Positions 9,708 to 17,703 of a stretch of 64,000 nucleotides of DNA are shown here, piece after piece (positions within the stretch are counted from its first letter, which is position 1; each line of letters begins with the position of its first letter). The stretch is taken from assembly GCA_964628195.1 (NCBI GenBank), contig CAZVPF010000002.1, positions 1 through 64,000 of the forward strand, read 5' to 3'. The stretch comes from CAZVPF01 sp964628195. Lineage in GTDB: Bacteria > Planctomycetota > Phycisphaerae > Sedimentisphaerales > Anaerohalosphaeraceae. The notes beneath the pieces are model-generated. The model did no database searches and was not told the origin of the DNA. It saw only the letters and a list, made by a program, of their open reading frames with translations. The translations under genes were made by a program, and so were the position numbers.

Positions 9708-10916
9708 TTAACCTTGTGAATTGCTGCTGCCTCCGTCGGAGCTTTGGTTATTTCTGCCGGGGCCTTTTTTTCCGCCTCTGCCCCTGCGCGAGTTTCTTTT
9801 GCCTCGCTTTTTCTTATTGTTATTTCTGCTGCCGTCTCTACTGCTGTTTTCACGCCCTTTTCCATTTCGGCGGTCATTTTTGCCGTCTTGTTTGTCTTTA
9901 TTATTTTTGTCCCTGCTGCCTTTTTCTCCATCCTGCCCTTCTTCGAGCCCGTCGAACATTTCTTTTTCTTCGTCTGTGAGCTCTTCCTGGTCGTAATCGG
10001 GTCCGGCTGCTTCCGGTTCCGGTTCTCCGGCTTCGGCGCGGTTAATCGCCTCTACCGGCCATGCATGACGGTTTCCCTGCTCGTCCTGAACGATTACAAG
10101 CTGGGTGAGTATCTGCTGATCGATCACCCTTGCCTCGCCCTCAGGTGTCTTTACGGTGCTGCCCTTTTTTGGCAGGCAGTTTCGAAGGTGCCTGTAAGTG
10201 TCATCTTCGTAACGCAGGCAGCATTTAAGCCTTCCGCAGTGACCGGATATTTTCGACGGGTCAAGAGTTGCCTTTTGCAGCTTGGCCATTTTCATATTTA
10301 CGGGTTCAAGGATTTTCAGGAATCTCTGGCAGCAGCACTGCTGGCCGCAAGTCTCAAAGTCCGCGAGAATACGGGCCTCATCCCTGCTGCCTATCTGGCG
10401 AAGCTCAATACGGGTCTGATACTCTTTGGCGAGCCTTTTGACCAATTCGCGAAAATCAACTCTTCCCTCGCTGGTAAAATAGAATATAATCCGCTCGCCC
10501 CCGAAAAGGTGTTCGGCATCTACGAGCTTCATCGGCAGCTTGAGTTCTTCTATGAACTTTCTGCATGTTTCCATCTCGCCTTTGACTGAGTGCTCCAGAT
10601 GGTGGGATTCGCTGACGTCCTGGGCGGTGCCAAACCTTACGAATGTGCCGCCTTTTGCGATGGGCGTATTGTCCTTGCCCTTGCCGTAATATTCGTCTAC
10701 CTGTTCATGTGTTGCCTTGAACTGTCCGCCGCGGTAATTGAAGGAACCAACTATCTCGCCAAGTTCAAGTCCCCGGTCGGTCTTAATTACAGCGTATTTT
10801 TCCGTTTTCGGGATGTGGTTCTCATGGTGTTCAAACCAGCCGAGGTGTCCCATTTTGCCGTAACGGACAAGCAGGTATTTATCCGAGCTTTTATGTTTGC
10901 TTTGCGTTTCACTCAT
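9708..10916 (-). CDS. ricT: PSP1-domain protein, RicT/YaaT family, with basic low-complexity tail
   Basis: The 402-residue product carries the PSP1 C-terminal domain of the YaaT/RicT family. The family's cysteine cluster CGQQCCCQRF is at about residue 190, followed by KISGHCGRLKCCLRYE. In Bacillus subtilis RicT is part of the RicA-RicF-RicT Fe-S complex that affects RNase Y-dependent RNA processing; whether that holds here is not shown. From about residue 300 there is an acidic stretch and then a long tail rich in Lys, Arg, Gly and Asn, resembling an RNA-binding disordered region and unlike the Bacillus protein. The ATG at 10916 is preferred to a TTG at 10934, though neither has a clear ribosome site. 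The order tmk, holB, ricT matches that of Firmicutes. Confidence 0.8.
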   Translation of the reverse strand: MSETQSKHKSSDKYLLVRYGKMGHLGWFEHHENHIPKTEKYAVIKTDRGLELGEIVGSFNYRGGQFKATHEQVDEYYGKGKDNTPIAKGGTFVRFGTAQDVSESHHLEHSVKGEMETCRKFIEELKLPMKLVDAEHLFGGERIIFYFTSEGRVDFRELVKRLAKEYQTRIELRQIGSRDEARILADFETCGQQCCCQRFLKILEPVNMKMAKLQKATLDPSKISGHCGRLKCCLRYEDDTYRHLRNCLPKKGSTVKTPEGEARVIDQQILTQLVIVQDEQGNRHAWPVEAINRAEAGEPEPEAAGPDYDQEELTDEEKEMFDGLEEGQDGEKGSRDKNNKDKQDGKNDRRNGKGRENSSRDGSRNNNKKKRGKRNSRRGRGGKKGPGRNNQSSDGGSSNSQG

Positions 10917-10950
10917 ATAGAGATTTATATCCAATTAAATACTAAAATTG

Positions 10951-12084
10951 TCAAGAATTCAATATTATACCACAACCGGCTGATTTAAGCAATAAGTGCT
11001 CAAAATTAAGCCTTTCATTTACATTCGAGTCAACCCAGCGAATGTTCTCGTAAATCCGTGTTATTAGTTCGCTACAGCCGTCAATCCCGAATTTTTCAAG
11101 AACAAGAGCGACCTGCCGGGCCTGATCGTCGTTGATGATCTCATTTTCAATCCCTGTGCCGAGTTTCATGGCGTCATTAGAGACCGACAATATCAGGGAA
11201 TATATGATCTTTTGAGAGGTCCTGCCTATATCCTTTACGCTTACATCGCCCTGTGCGGTGAGCGCCTCTGCAAGGGCTTTTGACTGTGAGCACAGCCAGT
11301 TAGCTTTATCAACAGCATCGGTAAGTTTCAGGGCGGCGAACATTGAGAGGATCTCGGTTTTCAAGCGGTAGAAATCGAGCGGTTTAGTTTCGAGTTCTTT
11401 CAGGCGGGCAAGGCGAATGGCTTCGCCAAGGCTGCCGCCTGAGAATCTCGCAAAGAAAGAGGCCTCTTTGCCGGCGGTCCCTCCAGCCTGGAGTATTTTT
11501 ATTATCTGGTCTTCCTTAACTGGCCCGAACCTGACGACTTGGCACCTTGAACGTGTGGTGGGCAGCAGGGAGTCGAGTTTGCTGGTTATCAAGATAATAA
11601 AACAATGCCTGGCGGGTTCTTCGAGCACTTTGAGCATTGCGTTTTGTGATGCGCTGTTTAGTTTTTCACATTCGTTTACTACAAAAACCCTGCAATTTGA
11701 ATGTCCGGGGCGATCGGCGACTTTATCGATTAGAAACTCCCGGATAACGTCAATCGGCATCTCAACAGGCGGGGCTTTTCCCTTGCCTTCTTTTGTATAT
11801 TGCCGCAGTTCTTTGTAGATCAGGCTGTAATCCGGATGTGCGCCGCTTTCGAAAATCTCACACGAACTGCATGTGCCGCAACTGTCGAAAAAATCTCTGC
11901 CGTTTGAGCTGGTTTTAACGCGGCTGCTGCACAACAGCATCTTCGCCCACTGTTTTGCGGTTGTCTCCTTGCCCACACCGTTTGGGCCGGTAAAGATGTA
12001 GGCATGATGAAGCCTGTCGCTCTGCAATGCATGTTGAAGCGTATCTATAGCCCGTTCCTGGCAAATTATATCCGCAAGGGCCAT
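10951..12084 (-). CDS. holB: DNA polymerase III delta-prime subunit
   Basis: The 377-residue product is the delta-prime subunit of the clamp loader, an AAA+ protein that helps open the sliding clamp. The P-loop GPNGVGKET is at about residues 33-41. The zinc-binding cysteines DSCGTCSSCE are at about 66-75, as in DnaX/HolB proteins. The sensor-1 region includes SQNAMLKVLEEPA and a following SRCQVVRF segment typical of the family. The ATG directly follows the TAA of tmk, which suggests translational coupling. It could be confused with the tau/gamma subunit, but the length and the genomic neighbours favour delta-prime. Confidence 0.88.
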   Translation of the reverse strand: MALADIICQERAIDTLQHALQSDRLHHAYIFTGPNGVGKETTAKQWAKMLLCSSRVKTSSNGRDFFDSCGTCSSCEIFESGAHPDYSLIYKELRQYTKEGKGKAPPVEMPIDVIREFLIDKVADRPGHSNCRVFVVNECEKLNSASQNAMLKVLEEPARHCFIILITSKLDSLLPTTRSRCQVVRFGPVKEDQIIKILQAGGTAGKEASFFARFSGGSLGEAIRLARLKELETKPLDFYRLKTEILSMFAALKLTDAVDKANWLCSQSKALAEALTAQGDVSVKDIGRTSQKIIYSLILSVSNDAMKLGTGIENEIINDDQARQVALVLEKFGIDGCSELITRIYENIRWVDSNVNERLNFEHLLLKSAGCGIILNS

Positions 12085-12705
12085 TTACAGACCTTCCACT
12101 AAACGTTTTATATCTGCGTTAACCGTTTCGATACCCCTGGTCGCATCGACAACCTTGACACGCGGGTCGCATTGGGCGAATGTAAGAAACCCTTCACGAA
12201 CTTTTTGATGATATTGTTTTCCTTTTTGTTCCATGCGGTCAAGCTGGCGGTTCATTCTGCTTGCGGCGGTTTCGAGGTCTACGTCGAGAATAACGATAAG
12301 GTCGGGCCAGACTCTATCGAGTACATCGGCTGCTATTTTCAAGACGCTGTCAATGCCGAAACCACCGGCATGGCCCTGGTATGCGCAGGTGCTTGACAGC
12401 CACCTGTCGAGAAGGACGCACTTGCCTGCTGCAAGGGCCGGACCTATCTTTTCTATCCATAACTGGCCTCGTGAAGCCATGTACAGCATTACCTCGACGT
12501 TATCGCCCATCCTCTCGTGAACGGGGTCGAGCAGGATATCACGAATCTTTTCACCTATTTCCGTACCGCCCGGGTCGCGCGCGGTTACCACCTCAACGCC
12601 CATGCCCGATATCCATTCGCCGAGCATCTCGGCCTGGGTGCTCTTGCCGCATCCGTCACCGCCGTCGAGGACGATGAACCTGCCCTGTAAATCTTCTTTC
12701 TGCAA
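12085..12705 (-). CDS. tmk: thymidylate kinase
   Basis: The 206-residue product phosphorylates dTMP to dTDP. The P-loop DGGDGCGKST is at about residues 15-24, the DRW motif (DRWLSSTCAYQG) at about 97-108, and a LID region with Arg residues at about 150-160. The length is normal for the family. The start codon is TTG, supported by GGAG eight bases upstream and by the stop codon of the upstream membrane-protein gene ending directly before it. No in-frame ATG exists near the N terminus. It is followed without a gap by holB. Confidence 0.92.
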   Translation of the reverse strand: MQKEDLQGRFIVLDGGDGCGKSTQAEMLGEWISGMGVEVVTARDPGGTEIGEKIRDILLDPVHERMGDNVEVMLYMASRGQLWIEKIGPALAAGKCVLLDRWLSSTCAYQGHAGGFGIDSVLKIAADVLDRVWPDLIVILDVDLETAASRMNRQLDRMEQKGKQYHQKVREGFLTFAQCDPRVKVVDATRGIETVNADIKRLVEGL

Positions 12706-13536
12706 CTAAACTTCTCCGTCTTTGTCGTTATTTCCGGCAATATTAGTTTCGGCTGTAGGTTTTTCACCGTTTCCGTCAAAGCTTTCCTCGATAACTTTCT
12801 TGGCGTATATCTCTATGCTCTCGCCTACGAACCTGACAGATTCAAGGCTGACGACCATCGTCATTATACCGGTTATTGAGGCGTATAGAGCGAGCATAAC
12901 CCACCGCAGGAAACCCTTTCCGAGCATATCCACCAGCACGGCCATTAATACGGCTGTTATCAGCCATGCGCCTATGGCGGTCAGGAGCTTTGCCGATTTG
13001 CTCATGCGGAACATCCTCAGGCTTTTTACCGCTTCCCAGATACCGCTGTTATTGACTATCACGTCGGCCGGGACGAGTATCATCGGTTTTATCAAAAGTA
13101 TCGCCCCTGCTGCGCCGCATATATGCGCCAACCACGCCGGAACATCCGTAGGGTTAATTTTCATCCCGACGGAAACAAGTACTACAAGTCCCCATCCGAT
13201 GAAATTCCAGCCGATCACGAGAAGCAGTCCGAACCAGAATATCCGCCAGAAATAGTACCGACCGACTGACAGCAGCCAGCCCGGACTGTGAGGTTCGATG
13301 CCGTTTGTAAATGCCGTCGACGTGAAACCCAGACTCAGCATCTGCCATAATATTCCAAAAGTGGTCATGCCTGTGACCATCATAAAAAGCGGCCAGTCCC
13401 GTACCTGTCCGCCGGATTCGGCCTGCTGGAGAATAAGCGAGACCTCCTCCATCAGAACCATTGTGATTGCGTAGAAAGTCACTATCACCACAACCTCGGG
13501 CCATCTTTTCAAAAGTATTTCAGTTGTACGCGGCAT
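12706..13536 (-). CDS. multi-pass membrane protein of unknown function
   Basis: This 276-residue protein has about six hydrophobic segments (near residues 13-33, 48-70, 90-120, 135-160, 185-205 and 210-230) and a short charged C-terminal tail. The arrangement resembles the DUF4013-type or other glycerophosphodiester-like membrane domains common in Planctomycetes, but I cannot assign a family. It is the first gene of the minus-strand run that continues into tmk with no intergenic bases, so it is probably co-transcribed with it. Confidence 0.65.
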   Translation of the reverse strand: MPRTTEILLKRWPEVVVIVTFYAITMVLMEEVSLILQQAESGGQVRDWPLFMMVTGMTTFGILWQMLSLGFTSTAFTNGIEPHSPGWLLSVGRYYFWRIFWFGLLLVIGWNFIGWGLVVLVSVGMKINPTDVPAWLAHICGAAGAILLIKPMILVPADVIVNNSGIWEAVKSLRMFRMSKSAKLLTAIGAWLITAVLMAVLVDMLGKGFLRWVMLALYASITGIMTMVVSLESVRFVGESIEIYAKKVIEESFDGNGEKPTAETNIAGNNDKDGEV

Positions 13537-13877
13537 TAAATACCCAGTTTACACTCAATAAGCAACATCATAAGAAACCATAATATTGTCCGCGCAAAGG
13601 GGATAAAACTCAAATGTTTTCTGTAAAAATTACTCAGTCAGCGGACAATAGAGTTTGCGGGAGATGCCGAGAAATCTAAACTGATGCGAAAAGATAATAA
13701 TAAAAGTGCTAATTTTGTATCAGGGCTTGACAAGTGTTTTTGCATTGAGGGCGATAATGGCCGACAGTCGCTCAATGGGCAGCTTATATGAAGAGTTTTC
13801 GTGCGGGAAAAACTTCTTGACGAGACGGAACGGATGGTGAAGATATTCTGGGTGTCACTTGTTTTTTTGGGAATTTT
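13537..13877. other. intergenic region between divergent operons
   Basis: This 341-base gap separates the divergent tmk operon and the ABC importer operon, so it should hold two promoters. Besides the 10-bp inverted repeat I see no gene and no known riboswitch. In particular, no B12-box-like sequence was found although the downstream genes look like a cobalamin or iron-chelate importer. Confidence 0.5.
13584..13650. repeat. 10-bp perfect inverted repeat enclosing a small hairpin
   Basis: TATTGTCCGC at 13584-13593 is the exact reverse complement of GCGGACAATA at 13641-13650. Inside the 47-base loop, AAAAC (13605-13609) and GTTTT (13616-13620) can form a further short hairpin. The element lies 48 bases upstream of the minus-strand membrane protein-tmk operon and 228 bases upstream of the plus-strand importer. 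It could be an operator or a folded leader RNA. It lacks the features of a cobalamin riboswitch or a T-box that I could look for. Confidence 0.45.
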
Positions 13878-14804
13878 ATGAATAAGTATTTCGCGGTTAT
13901 TTTGGCCCTGGTTTTTTGTGTAGGCGGGTATGTCGCTGTTTCATACCTGCCGGGCGGGCAGCAGCGCGAGCAGGATGAATTGATCGAATCTTCAGATGGT
14001 CCGGAAAGAAATTTCGAGCGTGTGGTTTGCATTAACCCTGCGGCGACTGAGATAATTTACGCTATAGGGGGACAGGATCGGCTGGTGGGTGTGAGCGATT
14101 TTTGTGACTACCCGGCAAAGGCCAGGGAGATGACGAAAGTTGGCGGGGCGATCAACCCGAACTTTGAGAAGATAAGCGTGCTCAATCCGGACCTGATCAT
14201 TATACAGGGTCAGATCGAGGAGGTTGCCTCGTATTGTCAGATGAACGGGGTCGAGTGTTTGTCGGTGAATTTGCGTCGGCTGGATGAAATATACAGTGAG
14301 ATAATAAATCTGGGCGGCCGGCTTGGCAGACGGGCTCAGGCAAGGGAACTTTGTGAAAAGATACGCGGTGAGCTTTCGGTGGTCCAGGAGAAGGTTGCCG
14401 GGCTTGAACGGAGGAAGGTTTTTCTTTCACTTTACAGGGTGCCGGGTTCGCTGGCAAGCGTTACTACAGCAGGGCCTGATACGCATTTAAGCGAGCTTAT
14501 AACTATTGCCGGCGGTGTGAATATCTTCAGCGACGTTGAAAGGGATTATCCGACCATATCGAAGGAGTCGCTTGTTAAACGCGGTCCTGAGGTTATTATC
14601 GAAACCTGGTCAGCTGGTACGAGCGAGGGCGAGTCGAAGGCGGAACTGCTTGACGATTGGCAGAAACTGGGTGCAGTAGAGGCTGTCGAGAATGGCAGGG
14701 TTTATGCAGTGGAGGCCGACGTTGTGCTAAAACCCGGGCCCCGGGTCGGCAAGGCCGCGGAGATGCTTGCCAGGTGTATACATCCGGAGGAATTCGATGA
14801 GTGA
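13878..14804 (+). CDS. ABC transporter periplasmic binding protein, BtuF/FecB-like
   Basis: The 308-residue product has an N-terminal signal peptide or anchor (residues 5-25) and the helical-backbone (class III) binding fold. The core begins RVVCINPAATEIIYAIG and continues through a typical VGVSDFCDYP segment, which is the pattern of BtuF and related cobalamin or ferric-chelate binding proteins. It has no lipobox cysteine. GGGAA lies just upstream of the ATG. It overlaps the next ABC gene by eight bases, showing a tightly coupled operon. Substrate (vitamin B12 versus siderophore or haem) cannot be decided from sequence alone. Confidence 0.85.
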   Translation: MNKYFAVILALVFCVGGYVAVSYLPGGQQREQDELIESSDGPERNFERVVCINPAATEIIYAIGGQDRLVGVSDFCDYPAKAREMTKVGGAINPNFEKISVLNPDLIIIQGQIEEVASYCQMNGVECLSVNLRRLDEIYSEIINLGGRLGRRAQARELCEKIRGELSVVQEKVAGLERRKVFLSLYRVPGSLASVTTAGPDTHLSELITIAGGVNIFSDVERDYPTISKESLVKRGPEVIIETWSAGTSEGESKAELLDDWQKLGAVEAVENGRVYAVEADVVLKPGPRVGKAAEMLARCIHPEEFDE

Positions 14805-15609
14805 GCTGCTCCTTGAGCTTGATAAGGTTAGCTACAGTTATGGTCGCAGTGACTGGAGACTTGAGGATGTCAGCCTTGCCGTTAAAAGGGGCGACATGAT
14901 CGGTATTGTTGGGGCCAACGGTTCGGGCAAGAGCACACTTATGAAGGTAGCAGCCGGTGTGCTGGCGGCCGAGTCGGGAAAAGTGTTGGTTACAGGTACG
15001 GATATACACAAGATGTCGAGACGTAAACTTGCGAGAAAGCTGGGTTTTTTACCGCAGCAGGCGGCGAGTGTTTTTGATTTTCGCGTCGAGCAGGTGGTTG
15101 CGATGGGTCGCTATTGTCACAGCAAGGGGCTTGGTTTTACCAGTGCCGAGGATGAGCGGGTTATTGCCGAGGCTATGGAGGCTACGGAAACGACGACATT
15201 TTGCGGCAGGACGCTTATGGAGCTTTCAGGCGGTGAGAGACAGCGGGTGATGCTCGCGTCAGTACTGGCGCAGCAGCCGGATATAATGCTTCTGGACGAG
15301 CCGGCCGCAGGCCTTGATCTGCATCACCAGGTTACTTTCTTCAGATTGCTTGCGGATATGTCGGCGCGGGGGATGGGCGTTGTGGTCATTACGCACGACC
15401 TTAACTTCGCGGGACAGTTCTGCACGAAGCTTCTGGCAATGGAGGCAGGCAGGCGGGTTCTATTCGGAGAGGTAGAACAACTCTTCGAGCAGGTGACCGA
15501 GATGAAAGTTTACTCAGGGGATGTGGCGACTCTGCGGCACCCGTTTAACGGTAAGTGGGCGGTGCTTCCTTATTATAAAGACTCCAAAACGGAGGGTCAG
15601 CAGCCATGA
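14797..15609 (+). CDS. ABC transporter ATP-binding protein, BtuD/FecE-like
   Basis: The 270-residue ATPase energises the importer. Walker A GANGSGKST is at about residues 35-43, the signature LSGGERQRV at about 142, Walker B MLLDEPAAGLD at about 164, and the switch histidine in VVITHDLN at about 195. The start at 14797 is chosen because GGAGG lies six bases upstream; an in-frame TTG at 14767 has no such site. It overlaps the binding-protein gene by eight bases and the permease gene by four (ATGA), so all three are coupled. Confidence 0.9.
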   Translation: MSELLLELDKVSYSYGRSDWRLEDVSLAVKRGDMIGIVGANGSGKSTLMKVAAGVLAAESGKVLVTGTDIHKMSRRKLARKLGFLPQQAASVFDFRVEQVVAMGRYCHSKGLGFTSAEDERVIAEAMEATETTTFCGRTLMELSGGERQRVMLASVLAQQPDIMLLDEPAAGLDLHHQVTFFRLLADMSARGMGVVVITHDLNFAGQFCTKLLAMEAGRRVLFGEVEQLFEQVTEMKVYSGDVATLRHPFNGKWAVLPYYKDSKTEGQQP

Positions 15610-16604
15610 AGGGGCGAGGAATTTACAGCTTGCTGCTCTATTTTGTCTTTGCTGTTGCGGCGGTTTTGCTTTGCCCGTTCGCCGGGGCTGAGAACCTCGA
15701 TGGGCAGATCATTTTGCGGGATATTCGCGATGGTGTGATTGAGCATATCGATACGGAGATATTCGTTTACCAGCGACTGCCTCGGGTGGGGCTTGCGTTT
15801 TTGACCGGGGCGGTGCTTGCGTCAGTAGGCAATGCTTTCCAGGTTATACTTCGCAACCCGCTTGCGACTCCGTATACTCTGGGTGTTACGGGTGGCGCTT
15901 CGGTCGGGGCTTATCTTGCGATAGCGTTTCCTGTGCTGCGCCTGGATGTGGGGAGTTTTTCTACGGTGCAGATTATGGCATTTGCCGGGGCGGGGGTAAT
16001 CGTTGCGCTGATATATTTTGTTTCGAGCAGGCCCGGCGGGATGTCGATGGGGACAATGCTGCTTGCAGGGGTGACTATAGGGATTATGTGCGGGGCGTTC
16101 ATTATTTTGATACGTTACCTGACCAAGCCGGATATCCTGGTTTCCCTGGACAGGTGGACGATGGGCAGACTGGATATTGTTGGGTTCGAGAGGCTGTATT
16201 CGGCACTGCCTTTAGCGGCGGCCGGGCTTGTGCTGTTATTTAGCCAGGTACGCAGCCTGAACCATATTTCGCTTGGCAGGGAGATGGCAATGGGGCACGG
16301 GGTTGAAGTTTCCTTTGTGCAGAAAGCCTGTTTTATAGGCGGCTCAATGGCAACAGCGGCGGTTGTTTCGCTGGCAGGCCCCATTGCATTTGTGGGACTG
16401 ATTGTGCCTCATGTGGTCAGGCGGGTTTCGGGATTTGATAACAGGGTTGTGATGACAGGTTCACTGCTGCTTGGCGGGGGATTTCTGGTGTTGTGCGATA
16501 CGGCGGCCAGGACGCTTGCCGCTCCGACGGAGATACCGGTGGGGGTAATTACTGCGCTTATCGGAGGACCATGCTTTATTTACCTTCTTATTCGGGGCAG
16601 GTAG
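15606..16604 (+). CDS. ABC transporter permease, BtuC/FecCD family
   Basis: The 332-residue product is a polytopic permease of the FecCD family. The first membrane segment is near residues 7-25; a typical PRVGLAFLTGAVLASVG region at about 52-68 and NPLATPYTLGVTGGASVGAY at about 80-100 identify the family. The coupling-helix segment GLIVPHVVRR is near residue 260. It overlaps the ATPase gene by ATGA. Together the three genes make a full type II importer. Usual substrates of the family are cobalamin, ferric siderophores and haem. Confidence 0.9.
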   Translation: MKGRGIYSLLLYFVFAVAAVLLCPFAGAENLDGQIILRDIRDGVIEHIDTEIFVYQRLPRVGLAFLTGAVLASVGNAFQVILRNPLATPYTLGVTGGASVGAYLAIAFPVLRLDVGSFSTVQIMAFAGAGVIVALIYFVSSRPGGMSMGTMLLAGVTIGIMCGAFIILIRYLTKPDILVSLDRWTMGRLDIVGFERLYSALPLAAAGLVLLFSQVRSLNHISLGREMAMGHGVEVSFVQKACFIGGSMATAAVVSLAGPIAFVGLIVPHVVRRVSGFDNRVVMTGSLLLGGGFLVLCDTAARTLAAPTEIPVGVITALIGGPCFIYLLIRGR

Positions 16605-16775
16605 TATAATCACTGATTTGGTTATCGGACATTTCTTTTAATTGATAATTCTTCTGATTTAGGTTTTTGCTAAACCTTTTTGAGTAAATATACTCCTGTA
16701 TTTTGCCGACGATATATTTGCAGCGGTTCGTTTAACGGCTGACATAATATAAAGGCATTTTCCAGGCAGTCAGAT

Positions 16776-17636
16776 ATGGATAAAGACGTTTTCAAGACAA
16801 TTTGGCAGGGGGCTCAACTGCCCGACCCGTCGGAAGTTGATATTTCGGGTATAGTTGAGGATCTTTGGGACGCTTATGTTGATTCTTCTTCGGGAATGCT
16901 AAATGAGCTCGAAGCGGTGGCGATGGACATGGAGGCAGGCAGGAATGTTGAGGACAACGCTGCGTATATTCGCAGGCTGCTGCATTCGCTCAAGGGCGAG
17001 GCGGGGATGACGGGTTTTCTCGATGTTCATAATCTCTGTCACGAGGCCGAGACCGCATTCGAGCAGCTCTTTCAACAGGGTACGGCCGCGGATATGGTGC
17101 TGCGGGTTAAGGACTGGATAAGCGAGGCGATAAATTATGCCTGCGGGATAGATATACAGGCCTATAAGAAGTCGATAGACAGGCACCAGCAGAAACAGCA
17201 GAAAGACAAGGGCAAGATAAGGACACTTTGCATTGACGACAACCCGATATGCTCGCGGAGGATCGGCATGCTGATACAGGATTACTGCAATTGCGATTTT
17301 GCGGTCAACGGCAGGGAAGGTGTGGACATGTACGCAAAGTCGCTCGAGCAGGGCAATGCCTATCAGCTTATTACACTGGATATACAGATGCCGGAGATGG
17401 ACGGGCATTCGACACTCAAGGCTATAAGGCAGCTCGAAGAGAGCAGGGGAATCTACGGCCTTGACGGGGTGAAGATAATTATGAGCACTTCGCAGGAGGA
17501 CCCGGATCATATTTTCGGGGCTTTCCGCGAGGGGTGCGAGGCTTATGTTTTCAAGGCGTTGATGGCCGAAAAACTGCTTGGGGAGATGGCGAAGCTGGGG
17601 CTCTTGCAGACCCAGACGCTTTATTCGATAAAATAG
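16776..17636 (+). CDS. HPt-receiver two-domain phosphotransfer protein
   Basis: The 286-residue soluble protein has an N-terminal histidine phosphotransfer domain (about residues 25-125) with the phospho-accepting histidine in LLHSLKGEAGM at about residue 72, and a C-terminal CheY-like receiver (about 145-280). The receiver shows the acidic pocket CIDDNP, the phospho-acceptor Asp in LDIQMPEMDG, the switch Ser in IIMSTSQ and the conserved Lys in YVFKAL. There is no output or kinase domain, so it would pass phosphate within a relay. No cognate kinase is adjacent; candidates in the window are the two histidine kinases at 42-44 kb and 60-62 kb, but that is speculation. Confidence 0.82.
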   Translation: MDKDVFKTIWQGAQLPDPSEVDISGIVEDLWDAYVDSSSGMLNELEAVAMDMEAGRNVEDNAAYIRRLLHSLKGEAGMTGFLDVHNLCHEAETAFEQLFQQGTAADMVLRVKDWISEAINYACGIDIQAYKKSIDRHQQKQQKDKGKIRTLCIDDNPICSRRIGMLIQDYCNCDFAVNGREGVDMYAKSLEQGNAYQLITLDIQMPEMDGHSTLKAIRQLEESRGIYGLDGVKIIMSTSQEDPDHIFGAFREGCEAYVFKALMAEKLLGEMAKLGLLQTQTLYSIK

Positions 17637-17640
17637 CCGT

Positions 17641-17692
17641 AAGTCATCTTAAGTTAAATGCTCTTGATTGAGCTTAGCCGGGAGAATGACTT
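17641..17692. terminator. possible bidirectional hairpin between convergent genes
   Basis: AAGTCAT at 17641-17647 pairs with ATGACTT at 17686-17692, and an inner GCTC/GAGC stem lies between them. It sits between the stop codons of the convergent HPt-receiver and M16 protease genes. There is no clear U-tract on either strand, so the terminator call is tentative. Confidence 0.3.
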
Positions 17693-17703
17693 GAAGGAAA
17701 AAT

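Noticed and set aside
9744..10589. 281-codon open frame opposite ricT
   Set aside because: It is hydrophobic by codon complement of the Lys/Arg-rich tail of RicT and has no ribosome site.
13651..13877. Cobalamin riboswitch before the BtuF-like gene
   Set aside because: No B12 box or typical long leader structure could be found by eye; a covariance-model search would decide.
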